Shown here: positions 63,744 to 64,000 of the stretch, piece after piece
How the letters are laid out: each line of letters opens with the position of its first letter
Numbering within the stretch: position 1 is the stretch's first letter
Source of the DNA: Pseudomonadota bacterium
Lineage (GTDB): Bacteria > Pseudomonadota > Alphaproteobacteria > Micropepsales > Micropepsaceae
Length of the DNA stretch: 64,000 bases
Assembly: GCA_016201105.1 (NCBI GenBank)
Contig: JACQDN010000061.1
Location: 41,536-105,535 of the forward strand
Direction of reading: 5' to 3'
Translations under genes and position numbers: made by a program
Notes under the pieces: model-generated
The model's input: only the letters and a program-made list of their open reading frames with translations
Database searches by the model: none
Told to the model about the DNA's origin: nothing

Positions 63744-63818
63744 TTATCTGCCTGCGTTTTCAGCAGGCGAAGCGGAGAATTCGAAGTTGTCAGGTTCCAA
63801 CTCTTTCATTTGTTCCAT
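63744..63818 (-). CDS. possible 24-residue peptide
   Basis: MEQMKELEPDNF followed by EFSASPAENAGR. It lies just upstream of the unrecognised small protein gene and overlaps its possible 5' extension in another frame. Natural codon choice but weak ribosome-binding site; might be the intact start of a frameshifted gene. Confidence 0.3.
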   Translation of the reverse strand: MEQMKELEPDNFEFSASPAENAGR

Positions 63819-63916
63819 CCCAAACGAACTCGACTCGTCTCCCGACAGGAAGATAATTCCGGTCTTATGGCGCAAACGCCGGAAGAAACTGACACCGGTT
63901 CACCTATCTTTCGAGG

Positions 63917-64000
63917 ATGGGCGACACTTTCATAATCTCAGGGCTTCGCGAGAAGCGTTCTGCCGTGGCCGGTCAGATCGTTGATCTGCGCCGCCAGATG
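63917..64000 (+). CDS. N-terminus of an unrecognised protein, cut by the window edge
   Basis: 28 codons visible: MGDTFIISGLREKRSAVAG then QIVDLRRQM, running off the end. This helical opening (GLREKRSAVAGQI) is familiar from short coiled-coil proteins on mobile elements of alphaproteobacteria. Only one start codon is possible after the preceding in-frame stop at 63890. No clear Shine-Dalgarno. Confidence 0.5.
   Translation, partial: MGDTFIISGLREKRSAVAGQIVDLRRQM

Larger units (their letters stand above)
60844..64000. mobile_element. putative integrated phage-like element at tRNA-Val, partial
   Basis: From the tRNA 3' end to the window edge the content changes to small phage-like genes (holin-like, lipoprotein, coiled-coil membrane protein), with phased 9-bp repeats resembling integrase arm sites just inside. 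No integrase or structural gene is in view, so the boundary and type are inferred. Confidence 0.55.

Overview
This window reads as chromosomal DNA of a GC-rich alphaproteobacterium. The pointers are a SciP/DUF1153 cell-cycle regulator, a class GN sortase with its dedicated target protein, an Atm1-type ABC exporter, and a tRNA promoter of alphaproteobacterial form. The genus cannot be read safely from the sequence; an environmental, aerobic heterotroph is the best guess. There is no rRNA operon and no CRISPR array. Apart from the right end, gene content is mostly housekeeping, with small accessory insertions between conserved blocks.

Layout. 0-5.6 kb: formate dehydrogenase catalytic subunit, then a VIT/vWA sortase substrate and its sortase. 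5.6-13 kb (minus strand): FAH-family hydrolase, TonB-dependent receptor, TPR-sulfotransferase, YaiI-type protein and a DEAD-box RNA helicase. 13-20.7 kb: an unrecognised secreted protein, sciP, and a group of oxidative enzymes (LLM flavin monooxygenase, 2OG-Fe(II) oxygenase, P450, epoxide hydrolase) plus a nitrobindin-like barrel protein and a relic of a second 2OG oxygenase. 20.8-28.6 kb: GH84 glycosidase, small membrane proteins, and a four-gene minus-strand unit (prolyl oligopeptidase, DUF969, DUF979, DUF2891). 28.8-36.6 kb: metallophosphoesterase, CPBP protease, a double cold-shock-domain protein with a glycine-rich linker, and a PadR-controlled RND efflux operon lacking an outer-membrane factor. 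36.7-43.3 kb: Atm1-like exporter preceded by a 30-residue membrane peptide, LOG protein, RarD, CimA and CysS. 43.6-48.6 kb (minus): Gfo/Idh/MocA oxidoreductase, a periplasmic protein, NadE, an unknown protein and GltX in close succession. 48.7-60.7 kb: quinone-oxidoreductase-like enzyme, DAHP synthase, two-lobed retropepsin-like protein, glutathione reductase, lipoprotein hydrolase, RpiA, GlmU-GlmS and Gph.

Right end. A tRNA-Val(CAC) with a near-consensus promoter at 60.77 kb is followed by phased 9-bp direct repeats, a DUF3892 gene and a minus-strand train of small phage-like genes (holin-like, lipoprotein, coiled-coil membrane protein). This is best read as one end of an element integrated at the tRNA 3' end; its other end and any integrase lie outside the window.

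A recurrent theme is a family of ~110-190 bp intergenic palindromic elements. Six copies in two sequence subtypes are present, four of them between convergent genes. Nothing resembling a defence system or a biosynthetic cluster is visible. The most interesting items are the palindromic family, the tRNA-Val element, the POP-DUF969-DUF979-DUF2891 unit, the SD-sequestering hairpin in front of sciP, and several unrecognised small genes.
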